From: Thauera sp.
Lineage (GTDB): Bacteria > Pseudomonadota > Gammaproteobacteria > Burkholderiales > Rhodocyclaceae
Assembly (NCBI GenBank): GCA_024235615.1
Contig: JACKMB010000006.1
Location: 226,221-290,220, forward strand
Length of the DNA: 64,000 nt
Direction of reading: 5' to 3'
Shown: one piece after another, positions 9,702 through 21,183 of the stretch
Layout: every line of letters starts with the position of its first letter
Numbering within the stretch: the first letter of the stretch is position 1
Program-made: the position numbers and the translations under genes
The notes under the pieces: generated by a model
What the model was told of the DNA's origin: nothing
The model's database searches: none
The model's input: only the letters and a program-made list of their open reading frames with translations

Positions 9702-12083
9702 ATGAGCCGTCTCATCATCCGTAAAGTCGCCGTCCTCGGCGCCGGCGTCATGGGGGCGCAGATCGCTGCCCATTGCGCCAACGCCGACGTGCCGGTGATC
9801 CTGTTCGACCTGCCGGCCAGGGAAGGCCCGGCCAACGGCGTCGTCGACAAGGCGCTCGCCAGCATGAAGAAGCTCGACCCCGCGCCTTTCGCCGCCAAGG
9901 ACCGTGCGCAGTACGTCGAGGCTGCCAACTACGGCAGCGACCTCGCCCGCCTGGGCGAGTGCGACCTCGTCATCGAGGCGATCGCCGAGAAGATGGAGTG
10001 GAAGCTCGACCTCTACGCCAAGGTCGCGCCGCATCTGAAGACCGGCGCGATCTTCGCCTCCAACACTTCGGGCCTGTCGATCGAGGCGCTCGCCGCCGGC
10101 ATGCCCGACGATCGCCGCAGCCAGTTCTGCGGCATCCACTTCTTCAACCCGCCGCGCTACATGCCGCTGGTCGAGCTGATCCCGACCGCAGCCACCGACC
10201 CCGCGCTGCTCGACGGCCTCGAAGCCTGGCTGATCACCCGCCTGGGCAAGAGCATCGTGCGCGCCAAGGACACGCCCAACTTCGTCGCCAACCGCGTCGG
10301 CGTGTTCTCCATCCTAGCCGTGCTGCACCACACCGCCCGCCTCGGCCTGGCCTTCGACGAGGTGGACCTGCTCACCGGCCCGCGCATCGGTCGCCCCAAG
10401 AGCGCGACCTTCCGCACCGCCGACGTGGTCGGCCTCGACACCCTGGTGCACGTGCTCGCCACCATGCAGGCGACGCTGCCCGACGACCCGTGGTGCGCGC
10501 ACTTCACGACGCCAGAATGGCTGCAGGCCCTGATCGCCAAGGGCGCGCTAGGGCAAAAGACCAAGGCCGGCATCTATCGCAAGCAGGGCAAGCAGATCCA
10601 GGTGCTCGACCTGCACCTGCAGGACTACCGCGAGAGCGGCGGCGAGGTGTTGCCCGAGGTGGAGGAGATCCTCAAGCTCCGCAACCCGGTGGAGAAGTTC
10701 GCCCAGCTCGCCGCGCACCCGCATCCGCAGGCGCAGTTCCTGTGGTCGATCTTCCGCGACGTGTTCCACTACTGCGCGGTGCATCTGGCCGAAATCGCCG
10801 ACAACGCGCGCGACATCGACCTGGCCATGCGCTGGGGCTTCGGCTGGGCGCAGGGGCCGTTCGAGACCTGGCAGGCGGCGGGCTGGAAGGCGGTGGCCGA
10901 GATGGTGCGCGACGACATTGCCCACGGCCGCGCGATGTCCGACGTGCCGCTGCCGGCCTGGGTGTTCGAGCGCGACGGCGTGCATGCGCCGGCCGGCTCC
11001 TACAGCGCCGCCGAGAACACCTTGAAACCGCGCGCCGCGCTGCCGGTGTACCAGCGCCAGCTCTACCCCGACCGCGTGCTCGGCGAGGCGCCGGACGATC
11101 GCGGTGAGACCCTGTGGGAGAACGCCGGCGTGCGCCTGTGGCGGCGAGCCGACCAGGACGGGCGCATCGGCATCGTGTCGATCACCTCCAAGATGCACGC
11201 GGTGGGCGAGGAGGTCATGGACGGCCTGCTCGAGGCGATCGCGCGCGCCGAGCGCGAGCTCGACGGCCTGGTGATTTGGCAGCCGGCGCCGTTTGCGGTG
11301 GGCGCCAACCTGCAGCAGGTGGGCGAGGCTTGCCGCGCCGGGCAGTTCGACCTGCTCGAGCAGATGGTGGCCAAGTTCCAGCGCACCTCGATGACGATCA
11401 AGCACGCACAGATTCCCGTGGTGGCTGCGGTGCAGGGCATGGCGCTGGGCGGCGGCTGCGAGTTCGTCATGCATGCGGCGCACCGCGTGTTCGCGCTCGA
11501 GAGCTACGTCGGCCTGGTCGAGGCGGGCGTGGGCCTGATCCCGGCGGGCGGTGGCAGCAAGGAGTTCGCGCTGCAGGCGCACAACCTGGCGCAGCGTGCG
11601 GCAGGTGGCGACGTGTTCCCGTACATCCAGAACGCCTTCCAGACCATCGCCATGGCCACGGTGGCCAAGAGCGCACTCGAGGCCGTGCAGCTCGGCTTCG
11701 GCCGCGCGGGCGACGACGTGGTGTTCAACGCCAACGAGATCCTTTTTGCTGCGATCCACCGCGCGCGCGCGCTGGCCGAGTCGGCCTGGCGGCCGGCGCT
11801 GGTGAACCCGCAGGTCACCGTGGCCGGCCGCAACGGCATCGCCACCTGCGAAATGATGCTGGTGAACATGGCCGAGGGCGGCTTCATCTCGGCGCACGAC
11901 TACCGCGTCGCCAAGGCCGCGGCCACCGCGCTGTGCGGCGGCGAGGTCGACACCAACCGGCGCGTGAGCGAGCGGTGGATCCTCGACGTCGAGCGCGCGC
12001 AGTTCGTCGAGCTGCTCAAGACCGAGAAGACCCAGCAGCGCATCGCGCACATGCTCGAAACCGGCAAGCCGCTGCGCAACTGA
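9702..12083 (+). CDS. 3-hydroxyacyl-CoA dehydrogenase/enoyl-CoA hydratase, reversed domain order (FadN-like)
   Basis: The 793-residue protein begins with the NAD-binding dehydrogenase domain (VAVLGAGVMGAQIAAHCA near residue 8, catalytic histidine in GIHFFNPPRYM near 145). It ends with a crotonase domain (MALGGGCEFVMHA and LVEAGVGLIPAGGG, about residues 580-615). This is the order seen in Bacillus FadN and in many betaproteobacterial fatty-acid loci, opposite to FadB/FadJ. It would carry out hydration and dehydrogenation in beta-oxidation. CGGAGAA lies 5 bp before ATG 9702. The fadA-type thiolase follows after 14 bp, forming a second enzyme pair. Confidence 0.9.
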   Translation: MSRLIIRKVAVLGAGVMGAQIAAHCANADVPVILFDLPAREGPANGVVDKALASMKKLDPAPFAAKDRAQYVEAANYGSDLARLGECDLVIEAIAEKMEWKLDLYAKVAPHLKTGAIFASNTSGLSIEALAAGMPDDRRSQFCGIHFFNPPRYMPLVELIPTAATDPALLDGLEAWLITRLGKSIVRAKDTPNFVANRVGVFSILAVLHHTARLGLAFDEVDLLTGPRIGRPKSATFRTADVVGLDTLVHVLATMQATLPDDPWCAHFTTPEWLQALIAKGALGQKTKAGIYRKQGKQIQVLDLHLQDYRESGGEVLPEVEEILKLRNPVEKFAQLAAHPHPQAQFLWSIFRDVFHYCAVHLAEIADNARDIDLAMRWGFGWAQGPFETWQAAGWKAVAEMVRDDIAHGRAMSDVPLPAWVFERDGVHAPAGSYSAAENTLKPRAALPVYQRQLYPDRVLGEAPDDRGETLWENAGVRLWRRADQDGRIGIVSITSKMHAVGEEVMDGLLEAIARAERELDGLVIWQPAPFAVGANLQQVGEACRAGQFDLLEQMVAKFQRTSMTIKHAQIPVVAAVQGMALGGGCEFVMHAAHRVFALESYVGLVEAGVGLIPAGGGSKEFALQAHNLAQRAAGGDVFPYIQNAFQTIAMATVAKSALEAVQLGFGRAGDDVVFNANEILFAAIHRARALAESAWRPALVNPQVTVAGRNGIATCEMMLVNMAEGGFISAHDYRVAKAAATALCGGEVDTNRRVSERWILDVERAQFVELLKTEKTQQRIAHMLETGKPLRN

Positions 12084-12097
12084 GGGAGAACGAGACA

Positions 12098-13297
<1,200 letters not shown>

Positions 13298-13634
13298 TGT
13301 TGCGGTGCACGACTAATCCTGAGTGCTGACTTGCGAAGGGCTTGATGAAAGCCGTCGGGGCCCGAGGTGGGCTCCGGCGGCTTCGGTGCTTCCGGATGCT
13401 GTTGTGCAGCATGAGAATGGAATTGATTTTTCTGCGCTTGGCGGGCCTTTCGCGCATTGTGGATTGTACGAATACGGGGAGTTCCTGATGCCTGCGGGCG
13501 TGATCGGGCGGTAACAATCTTTTATAATCCGGGCGTTTATCGACGCGGGATCGCCCCGGCGTCCGGGCGCCTGGTGGTTCCGGATGTGCGTACGGCGGCC
13601 CGTGCCTCCAGTGGAATCAACGGGCGAGAAGCGC
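13298..13634 (+). promoter_or_regulatory. nqrA: 337-bp gap: hairpin after fadA and nqr promoter
   Basis: An 11-bp stem with two G-T pairs (13350-13360 with 13372-13382, AGCCGTCGGGG / CTCCGGCGGCT) could end the fadA transcript, though no T-run follows. A perfect -10 box TATAAT lies at 13523-13528 without a good -35 box at 17 bp; it is the best candidate nqr promoter and would give a leader of about 100 nt. No gene is convincing in this gap. Confidence 0.5.
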
Positions 13635-14975
13635 ATGATCAGAATCAAACGCGGTCTGGACCTGCCCATCACCGGCGCTCCCGAGCAGCGCATCGAGGCC
13701 GGCAGGCCGGTGCGCAGCGTGGCCGTCATCGGCTTCGACCATCACGGCATGAAGCCGACCATGGCGGTGCAGGTCGGCGACCGGGTGAAGCTCGGCCAGG
13801 TCCTGTTCTCCGACAAGAAGACCCCGGGCGTGGTGTATACCGCGCCCGGTGCCGGCACGGTCAGTGCCATCCACCGCGGCGAGCAGCGCGTGCTGCAGTC
13901 GGTGGTGATCGACCTCGATGGCGATGACGCGATCGAGTTCAGGCGCTGCACGGACGCCGAGATCGACCGGCTCGACGACCCGACGGTGCGCAGCAATCTG
14001 ATCGACTCCGGCCTGTGGACCGCGCTGCGCGCACGTCCCTTCGGCAAGGTGCCGGCGATCGACGCCAAGCCGCACTCGATCTTCGTCACCGCGATCGACA
14101 CCCACCCGCTCGCCGCCGACCCGACCGTGGTGATCTCCGAGCATAAGGACGACTTCGCCCGCGGCGTGCGCGTGCTCGCCCGCATCGCGCCGGTCGTCGT
14201 TTGTCACGCCGACGGCACCCAGATGCCCTGCTCGGGGCTCGCCGACGTGCGCACCGAGACCTTCGCCGGTCCCCACCCGGCCGGCCTCGCCGGCACCCAC
14301 ATCCACTTCCTCGACCCGGTGCATGCAGAGAAGTCGGTGTGGTCGCTCAACTACCAGGACACGATCGCGGTCGGCAAGCTCTTCGCGACCGGCCGCCTGT
14401 GGACCGAGCGCGTGGTGTCGATCGCCGGCCCGATGGCCGCGAAGCCGCGCCTCGTGCGCACCCGCCTCGGCGCCAGCCTCGACGAGCTGACCGCCGGCGA
14501 GCTCAAGACCGGCAAGAAGCTGCGGGTGATCTCCGGCTCGGTCTTCGGCGGGCGCACCTCGCGCGGCGCCTGCGCCTTTCTTGGCCGCTACCACCTGCAG
14601 GTGTCCTGCCTGGAGGAGGGCACCGAGCGCGAGATGCTGCACTACCTGCGCGCGGGGGCGAACAAGCACTCGGTGATGAACCTGTTTATCTCCAAGCTCT
14701 CGTCGGGCAAGCTCTTCGATTTCACCACCTCCACCAACGGCTCGCCGCGCGCGATGGTGCCGATCGGGAACTACGAGGAGGTCATGCCGCTCGACATCCT
14801 GCCCACGCAGCTGCTGCGGGCGCTGATCGTCGGCGACACCGAGATGGCGCAGAAGCTCGGCTGCCTCGAGCTCGACGAGGAAGATCTCGCCCTATGCACC
14901 TATGTGTGCGCGGGCAAGTACGAATACGGTCCCATCCTGCGGGACAACCTGACCCGCATCGAGAAGGAGGGTTGA
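13635..14975 (+). CDS. nqrA: Na+-translocating NADH:quinone reductase subunit A
   Basis: The 446-residue protein starts with the NqrA signature [18 protein letters not shown] and contains the biotin-lipoyl-like segment around [19 protein letters not shown]. NqrA is the peripheral cytoplasmic subunit of the Na+-pumping NQR complex and is implicated in ubiquinone reduction. It is the first gene of nqrABCDEF. ATG 13635 is selected because GAGAAG lies just upstream and the family begins there; the frame extends 17 codons further upstream without a better start. Confidence 0.95.
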   Translation: MIRIKRGLDLPITGAPEQRIEAGRPVRSVAVIGFDHHGMKPTMAVQVGDRVKLGQVLFSDKKTPGVVYTAPGAGTVSAIHRGEQRVLQSVVIDLDGDDAIEFRRCTDAEIDRLDDPTVRSNLIDSGLWTALRARPFGKVPAIDAKPHSIFVTAIDTHPLAADPTVVISEHKDDFARGVRVLARIAPVVVCHADGTQMPCSGLADVRTETFAGPHPAGLAGTHIHFLDPVHAEKSVWSLNYQDTIAVGKLFATGRLWTERVVSIAGPMAAKPRLVRTRLGASLDELTAGELKTGKKLRVISGSVFGGRTSRGACAFLGRYHLQVSCLEEGTEREMLHYLRAGANKHSVMNLFISKLSSGKLFDFTTSTNGSPRAMVPIGNYEEVMPLDILPTQLLRALIVGDTEMAQKLGCLELDEEDLALCTYVCAGKYEYGPILRDNLTRIEKEG

Positions 14976-14977
14976 GC

Positions 14978-16192
14978 ATGAGTCTGCGCTCCTGGCTCGA
15001 CAGCATCGAGCATCATTTTGAAAAGGGCGGCAAGTACGAGAAGTTCTACGCCCTGTACGAGGCCGTGGACACGGCCCTGTACAAGCCGCCCCTGGTCACC
15101 CGCAACACCGCCCACGTGCGCGACGGTCTCGACCTCAAGCGCATGATGATCACGGTCTGGCTGTGCACCTTCCCGGCCATGTTCTTCGGCATGTGGAACG
15201 TCGGCTACCAGGCCAACACCATCCTCGCCGGCAGTCCGGAGCTGATGGCCGCGCAGGAGGGCTGGCGCATCGCGCTCACCGGCGCGCTGGCCGGGCTCGA
15301 TCCCGCCAGCCTGTGGGCCAACTTCGTGCACGGGGCGACCTACTTCCTGCCGATCTACCTGACGACCTTCATCGTCGGCGGCTTCTGGGAGGTGCTGTTC
15401 GCGTCGATCCGCAATCACGAGGTCAACGAGGGCTTCTTCGTCACCTCGGTGCTGTTCGCCCTCACCCTGCCGCCCGACACCCCGCTCTGGCAGGTGGCGC
15501 TCGGCATCAGCTTCGGCGTGGTGATCGCGAAGGAGGTCTTCGGCGGCACCGGCAAGAACTTCCTCAACCCCGCGCTCGCCGGCCGCGCCTTCCTCTACTT
15601 CGCCTATCCGGCCGAGATGTCGGGCGACGCCGTGTGGACCGCGGTGGACGGCTACACCGGCGCCACCATGCTGTCGCTCGGCGCCGCCGGCGGTATCGAG
15701 GCGGTGGCCGGCGCCGGCATCGACTGGATGAGCGCCTTCCTCGGCACGGTGCACGGTTCGATCGGCGAGACCAGCACGCTCGCCATCCTGATCGGCGGCG
15801 CGGTGCTGCTGGTCATGAAGATCGCCTCGTGGCGCATCGTCTCCGGCGTGTTCCTCGGCATGGTGGCCTCCAGCCTGCTCTTCAATGCGATCGGCTCCGA
15901 CACCAACCCGATGTTCGCCGTGCCCTGGCACTGGCACCTGGTGATGGGCGGCTTCGCGTTCGGCATGATGTTCATGGCCACCGACCCGGTGTCGGCCTCG
16001 ATGACCAACACCGGCAAGTGGATCTTCGGTGCCGTGGTCGGGGTGATGACCGTGCTCGTGCGGGTGGTGAACCCGGCCTTCCCCGAGGGCATCATGCTCG
16101 CCATCCTGTTCGGCAACCTTTGTGCGCCGCTGATCGACCACTTCGTGGTCGCGGCCAACATCAAGCGGAGGCTCGCGCGCAATGTCCACTAA
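14978..16192 (+). CDS. nqrB: Na+-translocating NADH:quinone reductase subunit B
   Basis: The 404-residue integral membrane protein has about ten helices. [10 protein letters not shown] at residues 224-233 contains the conserved threonine (T230) that carries covalent FMN in NqrB. It forms the main membrane core, binds riboflavin/FMN and takes part in Na+ movement. AAGGAGG precedes ATG 14978, which is only 2 bp after nqrA. No apbE flavin transferase gene is in the window, so the FMN must be attached by an enzyme encoded elsewhere. Confidence 0.95.
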   Translation: MSLRSWLDSIEHHFEKGGKYEKFYALYEAVDTALYKPPLVTRNTAHVRDGLDLKRMMITVWLCTFPAMFFGMWNVGYQANTILAGSPELMAAQEGWRIALTGALAGLDPASLWANFVHGATYFLPIYLTTFIVGGFWEVLFASIRNHEVNEGFFVTSVLFALTLPPDTPLWQVALGISFGVVIAKEVFGGTGKNFLNPALAGRAFLYFAYPAEMSGDAVWTAVDGYTGATMLSLGAAGGIEAVAGAGIDWMSAFLGTVHGSIGETSTLAILIGGAVLLVMKIASWRIVSGVFLGMVASSLLFNAIGSDTNPMFAVPWHWHLVMGGFAFGMMFMATDPVSASMTNTGKWIFGAVVGVMTVLVRVVNPAFPEGIMLAILFGNLCAPLIDHFVVAANIKRRLARNVH

Positions 16193-16967
16193 GGAATCGA
16201 CGACCCGCACGCTGATGGTGGCGCTCGCGGTCAGTCTCGTCAGCTCGGTCTTCGTCGCCGGCGCGGCGGTCTCGCTCAAGCCGGTGCAGATCGAGAACCG
16301 CCAGCTCGACAAGCAGCGCAGCATCCTGTCCATTGCCGGTCTCGGCGGCGACGGCATGTCCGCTCGCGAGGTCAAGGATCTCTTCGCCAGCCGCATTCAG
16401 GCGCGCGTGGTCGATCTCGAGACCGGCGCCTACACCGACGCCCACGACCCGGCCGTATTCGACCCGCTCAAGGCGGCGCGCGACCCCAAGCTCTCCGACG
16501 CGCTCGCCGGCGAGGAGGACATCGCGCTGATCAAGCGGCGCGAGCGCTTCACCACGGTCTATATGGTCGAGAAGGACGGCAAGCTCGAATCGCTGATCCT
16601 GCCGATCCGCGGCTACGGCCTGTGGTCCACGCTGCACGGCTTCATGGCGGTGAAGGGCGACCTCAACACCGTGGTCGGCATGGGCTTCTACCAGCACGCC
16701 GAGACCCCGGGCCTCGGCGGCGAGGTCGACAACCCGAACTGGAAGGGCCTGTGGCCGGGCAAGCAGCTCTTCGACGAGCAGGGGAAGCCGGTGATCCGCA
16801 TCGTCAAGGGCGGCGTCGATCCGGCCAGCCCGGAGGCGAAGCACCAGGTCGACGCGCTCGCCGGCGCAACCCTGACCAGCAACGGCGTCGACCGTCTGAT
16901 CCAGTTCTGGCTCGGCGAGCAGGGCTTCGGCCCCTATCTCGCCAAACTGCGTAGCAAGGGGGTCTGA
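16182..16967 (+). CDS. nqrC: Na+-translocating NADH:quinone reductase subunit C
   Basis: The 261-residue protein has one N-terminal membrane helix (about 11-32) and a periplasmic FMN-binding domain. [13 protein letters not shown] near residue 230 is the S/AGAT motif whose threonine receives covalent FMN. It starts inside nqrB with an 11-bp overlap, so translation is coupled. It relays electrons between the NqrB and NqrD/E sites. Confidence 0.95.
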   Translation: MSTKESTTRTLMVALAVSLVSSVFVAGAAVSLKPVQIENRQLDKQRSILSIAGLGGDGMSAREVKDLFASRIQARVVDLETGAYTDAHDPAVFDPLKAARDPKLSDALAGEEDIALIKRRERFTTVYMVEKDGKLESLILPIRGYGLWSTLHGFMAVKGDLNTVVGMGFYQHAETPGLGGEVDNPNWKGLWPGKQLFDEQGKPVIRIVKGGVDPASPEAKHQVDALAGATLTSNGVDRLIQFWLGEQGFGPYLAKLRSKGV

Positions 16968-16969
16968 TC

Positions 16970-17638
16970 ATGGCCAAGCCCACCGTCAAGGAAGTCCTGT
17001 TCAATCCGGTCTTCGCCAACAACCCGATCGGCCTGCAGATCCTCGGCATCTGCTCGGCGCTCGCGGTCACGTCGAATCTGCAGACCGCACTGGTGATGTC
17101 GCTCGCGCTGACGCTGGTGACCGGTTTCTCCAACCTGTTCATCTCGATGATCCGCAACCAGATCCCGAGCTCGATCCGCATGATCGTGCAGATGGTGATC
17201 ATCGCCTCGCTGGTCATCGTGGTGGACCAGATCCTCAAGGCCTACGCCTACGGCCTGTCGAAGCAGCTCTCGGTGTTCGTCGGCCTGATCATCACCAACT
17301 GCATCGTGATGGGCCGCGCCGAAGCCTTCGCGATGCAGAACCCGCCCGTGCTGTCGTTCTGGGACGGTATCGGCAACGGCCTGGGCTACAGCGTGGTGCT
17401 GCTCACCCTCGGCGTGATCCGCGAGCTCTTCGGCGCCGGCAAGCTCTTCGGCGTCGAGATCATCGCGCTCGCCAAGGACGGCGGCTGGTACGTGCCCAAC
17501 GGCCTGCTGCTGCTGCCGCCCTCGGCCTTCTTCCTGATCGGCCTGCTGATCTGGGCGCTGCGCACCTGGCGCAAGGAGCAGGTCGAGAAGCCCGCCTTCC
17601 GGATGGCGCCGCAGGTCGTGGAAAAGGAGGCCTACTGA
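16970..17638 (+). CDS. nqrD: Na+-translocating NADH:quinone reductase subunit D
   Basis: The 222-residue multi-helix membrane protein is of the NqrDE/RnfAE family, with [19 protein letters not shown] and [15 protein letters not shown]. Together with NqrE it forms the pseudo-symmetric pair that coordinates an intramembrane iron centre through conserved cysteines; Cys residues in GICSALA and TNCIVM are present. Only 2 bp separate it from nqrC. Confidence 0.95.
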   Translation: MAKPTVKEVLFNPVFANNPIGLQILGICSALAVTSNLQTALVMSLALTLVTGFSNLFISMIRNQIPSSIRMIVQMVIIASLVIVVDQILKAYAYGLSKQLSVFVGLIITNCIVMGRAEAFAMQNPPVLSFWDGIGNGLGYSVVLLTLGVIRELFGAGKLFGVEIIALAKDGGWYVPNGLLLLPPSAFFLIGLLIWALRTWRKEQVEKPAFRMAPQVVEKEAY

Positions 17639-17639
17639 A

Positions 17640-18248
17640 ATGGAACACTATCTGAGCCTCTTCGTGCGGGCCGTGTTCATCGAGAACATGGCGCTCGCCT
17701 TCTTCCTCGGCATGTGCACCTTCATCGCGATCTCGAAGAAGGTCGAGACCGCGATCGGCCTCGGCATCGCGGTGATCGTGGTGCAGACTATCACGGTGCC
17801 GGCCAACAACCTGATCTACACCTACCTGCTGCGCGAAGGCGCGCTGGCGTGGGCGGGGCTGCCTGACGTCGACCTGTCCTTCCTCGGGCTGCTGTCCTAC
17901 ATCGGCGTGATCGCGGCGATCGTGCAGATCCTCGAGATGCTGCTCGACAAGTACGTGCCCAGCCTCTACAACGCGCTCGGCGTCTTCCTGCCGCTGATCA
18001 CGGTGAACTGCGCGATCATGGCCGGCTCGCTGTTCATGGTGGAGCGCGACTACAACCTCGCCGAGAGCACGGTGTACGGCATCGGCTCGGGCGCCTCGTG
18101 GGCGCTGGCGATCGCGCTGCTCGCCGGCATCCGCGAGAAGCTCAAGTACAGCGACGTGCCCGAGGGCCTGCAGGGCCTCGGCATCACCTTCATCACCATC
18201 GGCCTGATGTCGCTCGGCTTCATGTCGTTCTCTGGCGTGCAGCTCTAA
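17640..18248 (+). CDS. nqrE: Na+-translocating NADH:quinone reductase subunit E
   Basis: The 202-residue membrane protein is of the NqrE/RnfA family, with [21 protein letters not shown] and [15 protein letters not shown] supplying the conserved cysteines near the iron site. ATG 17640 follows the nqrD stop by one base, and AAGGAGG is located inside the end of nqrD. Confidence 0.95.
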   Translation: MEHYLSLFVRAVFIENMALAFFLGMCTFIAISKKVETAIGLGIAVIVVQTITVPANNLIYTYLLREGALAWAGLPDVDLSFLGLLSYIGVIAAIVQILEMLLDKYVPSLYNALGVFLPLITVNCAIMAGSLFMVERDYNLAESTVYGIGSGASWALAIALLAGIREKLKYSDVPEGLQGLGITFITIGLMSLGFMSFSGVQL

Positions 18249-18263
18249 GGAGACCGTGAAACG

Positions 18264-19487
18264 ATGAATACCGAAATCATCCTCGGCATCGGGATGTTCA
18301 CCGCCATCGTGCTCGCGCTGGCCGTGTTCATCATCGCTGCCCGCTCCAAGCTGGTGTCGTCGGGCGACGTCACCATCGACATCAACGGCGAGAAGAAGAT
18401 CACCGTGCCCGCCGGCGGCAAGCTGCTGCAGACCCTGGCCGAGACCGGCCTGTTCCTGCCCTCGGCCTGCGGTGGCGGTGGCACCTGCGCGCAGTGCAAG
18501 TGCATCGTCAAGGAGGGCGGCGGTTCGATGCTGCCGACCGAGGAGTCCCACTTCACCAAGCGCGACGCCAAGGAAGGCTGGCGCCTGTCCTGCCAGACGC
18601 CGGTCAAGCAGGACATGAAGGTCGAGGTCCCGGAGGAGGTCTTCGGCGTCAAGCGCTGGGAATGCACCGTCGAGTCCAACCCCAACGTCGCCACCTTCAT
18701 CAAGGAGCTCACCCTGCGCCTGCCCGAGGGCGAGGACGTGCATTTCCGCGCCGGTGGCTACGTGCAGCTCGAGTGCCCGCCGCACGTGGTCAATTACAAG
18801 GACTTCGACATCCAGGACGAGTACCGCGGCGACTGGGACAAGTTCAACCTGTGGCGCTACGTCTCCAAGGTCGACGAGACCACCATCCGCGCCTACTCGA
18901 TGGCGAACTACCCCGACGAGAAGGGCGTGGTGAAGTTCAACATCCGCGTCGCCTCGCCCCCGCCGGGTCGCGACGACATCCCGCCGGGCAAGATGTCGTC
19001 CTGGGTGTTCAACCTCAAGAAGGGCGACAAGGTCACGGTGTACGGCCCCTTCGGCGAATTCTTCGCGCGCGAGACCGATCACGAGATGGTCTTCGTCGGC
19101 GGCGGTGCGGGCATGGCACCGATGCGCTCGCACATCTTCGACCAGCTCAAGCGTCTGCACAGCACGCGCAAGATCAGCTTCTGGTACGGCGCACGCTCGA
19201 TGCGCGAGGCCTTCTACGTCGAGGAATTCGACAAGCTCGCCGCCGAGAACCCCAACTTCAAGTGGCACCTCGCGCTCTCCGACCCGCTGCCCGAGGACAA
19301 CTGGACCGGCTATACCGGTTTCATCCACAACGTGCTGTACGAGAACTACCTCAAGGACCACCCGGCCCCCGAGGACTGCGAGTTCTACATGTGCGGCCCC
19401 CCGATGATGAACGCCGCGGTGATCAAGACGCTGCTCGACCTCGGCGTCGAGCGCGAGAACATCATGCTCGACGACTTCGGCGGCTGA
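18264..19487 (+). CDS. nqrF: Na+-translocating NADH:quinone reductase subunit F
   Basis: The 407-residue NADH-input subunit has an N-terminal membrane helix (about 5-25) and a ferredoxin-type 2Fe-2S domain with Cys ligands in [14 protein letters not shown] (about 68-80) plus CQTP (about 111). A flavodoxin-reductase part follows, with [11 protein letters not shown] (FAD) and [16 protein letters not shown] (NAD). It oxidises NADH and feeds electrons to the complex. TAAGGAGA lies ahead of ATG 18264. It is the last nqr gene and is followed by a strong terminator. Confidence 0.96.
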   Translation: MNTEIILGIGMFTAIVLALAVFIIAARSKLVSSGDVTIDINGEKKITVPAGGKLLQTLAETGLFLPSACGGGGTCAQCKCIVKEGGGSMLPTEESHFTKRDAKEGWRLSCQTPVKQDMKVEVPEEVFGVKRWECTVESNPNVATFIKELTLRLPEGEDVHFRAGGYVQLECPPHVVNYKDFDIQDEYRGDWDKFNLWRYVSKVDETTIRAYSMANYPDEKGVVKFNIRVASPPPGRDDIPPGKMSSWVFNLKKGDKVTVYGPFGEFFARETDHEMVFVGGGAGMAPMRSHIFDQLKRLHSTRKISFWYGARSMREAFYVEEFDKLAAENPNFKWHLALSDPLPEDNWTGYTGFIHNVLYENYLKDHPAPEDCEFYMCGPPMMNAAVIKTLLDLGVERENIMLDDFGG

Positions 19488-19494
19488 ACACTGC

Positions 19495-19518
19495 CGCATC
19501 CGCATCCGCATCCGCATC
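19495..19518. repeat. short CGCATC tandem repeat
   Basis: Four consecutive CGCATC units lie between the nqrF stop codon and its terminator. This is a simple-sequence tract of unknown role. Confidence 0.7.
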
Positions 19519-19531
19519 CGCGACCGCATGC

Positions 19532-19571
19532 GCCCGCGCAGCCGCCTCACGAGGCGGGCGCGGGCTTTTTC
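19532..19571 (+). terminator. Rho-independent terminator of the nqr operon
   Basis: GCCCGCGC (19532-19539) pairs with GCGCGGGC (19558-19565), and the interior CCGCCT/AGGCGG pairs further, giving one long stem with a very small loop. Five T follow at 19566-19570. The convergent gene ends at 19648. Confidence 0.85.
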
Positions 19572-19647
19572 ATGGCTGCGCTGCGCATTGGTGAAGCGCT
19601 GCGGGTCGGCAGCGCTGCCGGCCCCTCCCGACGTGCTCCGGTGGCGC

Positions 19648-20427
19648 TCAGCGCGACCAGCGATAGGCGAGCTGGCCGAACAGCTCGTGGAGCGCGAACC
19701 AGGCCGCGTAGGCGGTGTTCTGGCTCGGCGCCAGGGGCAGGGCCTGGGCCTCGGCCGGCGTGTCGCCGCCGCCCAGCCAGGCGGTCGGCGCCGGGACCAC
19801 GTCGAGGCCGGCCGCTTCGAACTCGGTGCGCGCGCGGTCGATGTGCATCGCGTGGGTCACCAGCAGGATCCTTTTCACGCCGGCCGCCTGCAGGTGCACC
19901 GCCGAGAAGCGCGCGTTCTCGCGCGTGTCGCGCGAGGCCGTCTCCACCCAGCGCGGCGGCAGGCCGTACTCGTCGCGCAGCAGCGCCGCCATGAGGTTCG
20001 CCTCGGGGGTGTCGCCGGCGGGTGCGCCGCCGCTCACCAGCAGCGGCAGACGGGTCTCGCGGGCGAGCGCGGCGGCGTAGCGCAGGCGCTCGAGCGCGAG
20101 CCGGTTGACCGTCTCGCCACCGAACTCGGGCGCGTGCGTGCGCTTGCCGGCGCCGAGCACCACGATCGCCTGCGCCTCGCGCAGCCGCGCGCGATCGAGC
20201 GTGTGCGGGTACTCGACCTGCGCGACCAGCCAGCCCACGCTCGGCGGCATGATCAGCAGGAGGTTCAGCGCCACGCCTCCCCAGGCGAGCGCGCGCCCGA
20301 GGCGGGGCCGGCGGCGCAGCGCCAACAGGCCGAGCACGATCGGCAGCAGCGGCAGCACGGGTGGCAGCGCGAGCACTGCGACGAGCTTCTTGAGCCAGAA
20401 GAGGAGGGTGTCGGGGGCGAGTTCCAT
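19648..20427 (-). CDS. YdcF/ElyC/SanA-family membrane protein (DUF218)
   Basis: The 259-residue protein has two N-terminal membrane helices (about 10-65) and a periplasmic DUF218 domain with AIVVLGAGKRTHAPEFGG, PLLVSGGAPAG, ASRDTRENARFSAVHL and LLVTHAMHIDRA. ElyC in E. coli, of the same layout, affects envelope biogenesis and undecaprenyl-phosphate metabolism; the biochemical activity of the domain is not settled. It is convergent with nqrF and divergent from the DUF2802 gene. Confidence 0.8.
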   Translation of the reverse strand: MELAPDTLLFWLKKLVAVLALPPVLPLLPIVLGLLALRRRPRLGRALAWGGVALNLLLIMPPSVGWLVAQVEYPHTLDRARLREAQAIVVLGAGKRTHAPEFGGETVNRLALERLRYAAALARETRLPLLVSGGAPAGDTPEANLMAALLRDEYGLPPRWVETASRDTRENARFSAVHLQAAGVKRILLVTHAMHIDRARTEFEAAGLDVVPAPTAWLGGGDTPAEAQALPLAPSQNTAYAAWFALHELFGQLAYRWSR

Positions 20428-20589
20428 TTGCGGGCAGGGCGGGGTTTGGCGGCGGCTGCCGCGGCCAAGTATTATCGACGCATCCCGCCTTCGCTACCCT
20501 AATGCCTCCTAGCCTGAATCTCCTCCACTTGCCGCGAGATCGTTCCCGATGCCCGGGGCTGAATCGCACCTCGCCGGGGCTCGTCCTCC

Positions 20590-21183
20590 ATGCGTGAGGC
20601 CATGTTGTGGCTGGCTGCGCTCCTGGCGGCGTATGCGACCTTCGAGTTCCTGCGTGCGCTGCGGCTGCCGCGCGAAGGTGCGGCCGGGGCTTTCGTCGCA
20701 CCGCAGTCCGCTGCCGCACCGCCCGCAACGGTCGTCGCGGCCAGAGATGACCGGGACGACGAGGACGACGACTTCCTCGCCTACGCGCCGCTGCCTTCTT
20801 CGGCTTCCCCCGCCGCGGGCGCGGCTGCGGCCGGCCCCGCGCCTTTCCCTTCCGACTCTGCCGCCGCGGCCGAAGCGGCCGCGGCGGCACGCTTCGAGCT
20901 CGAACTCGAGAACTCCCGCCTTCGCCAGGCCCTGCAGGCACAGCGCGACCTGGTGGCGCTGCAGCAGAGCGAGATCGATCGTCTCGTGGAGGACATCACT
21001 GCCCTGCGTGAGGAGCTCGACGCCCACGCCGCGTCCGTCGCCAGCTCGCCCGAATATTCCGAGGCGATGGTGCTTGCCGCGCAGGGGCTCAACGCCGAGA
21101 TGATCGCCGAGCGCTGCGGCATCACCCTCGCCGAGGCCGAGCTGGTCCTCGCGCTCGGGCGCGATGGAGAAGGGCGTCGATGA
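20590..21183 (+). CDS. DUF2802 protein with N-terminal membrane anchor and coiled coil
   Basis: The 197-residue product has one N-terminal hydrophobic helix (about 4-20), an Ala/Pro-rich linker, a predicted coiled coil (about 95-150) and a C-terminal DUF2802-like helix-turn-helix segment (LNAEMIAERCGITLAEAELVLALGR). DUF2802 proteins are often found in chemotaxis/flagellar clusters of Pseudomonas. Its stop overlaps the next gene (ATGA), which encodes a SPOR protein, and fliW follows. A role in motility or pole organisation is inference from neighbours only. Confidence 0.65.
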   Translation: MREAMLWLAALLAAYATFEFLRALRLPREGAAGAFVAPQSAAAPPATVVAARDDRDDEDDDFLAYAPLPSSASPAAGAAAAGPAPFPSDSAAAAEAAAAARFELELENSRLRQALQAQRDLVALQQSEIDRLVEDITALREELDAHAASVASSPEYSEAMVLAAQGLNAEMIAERCGITLAEAELVLALGRDGEGRR

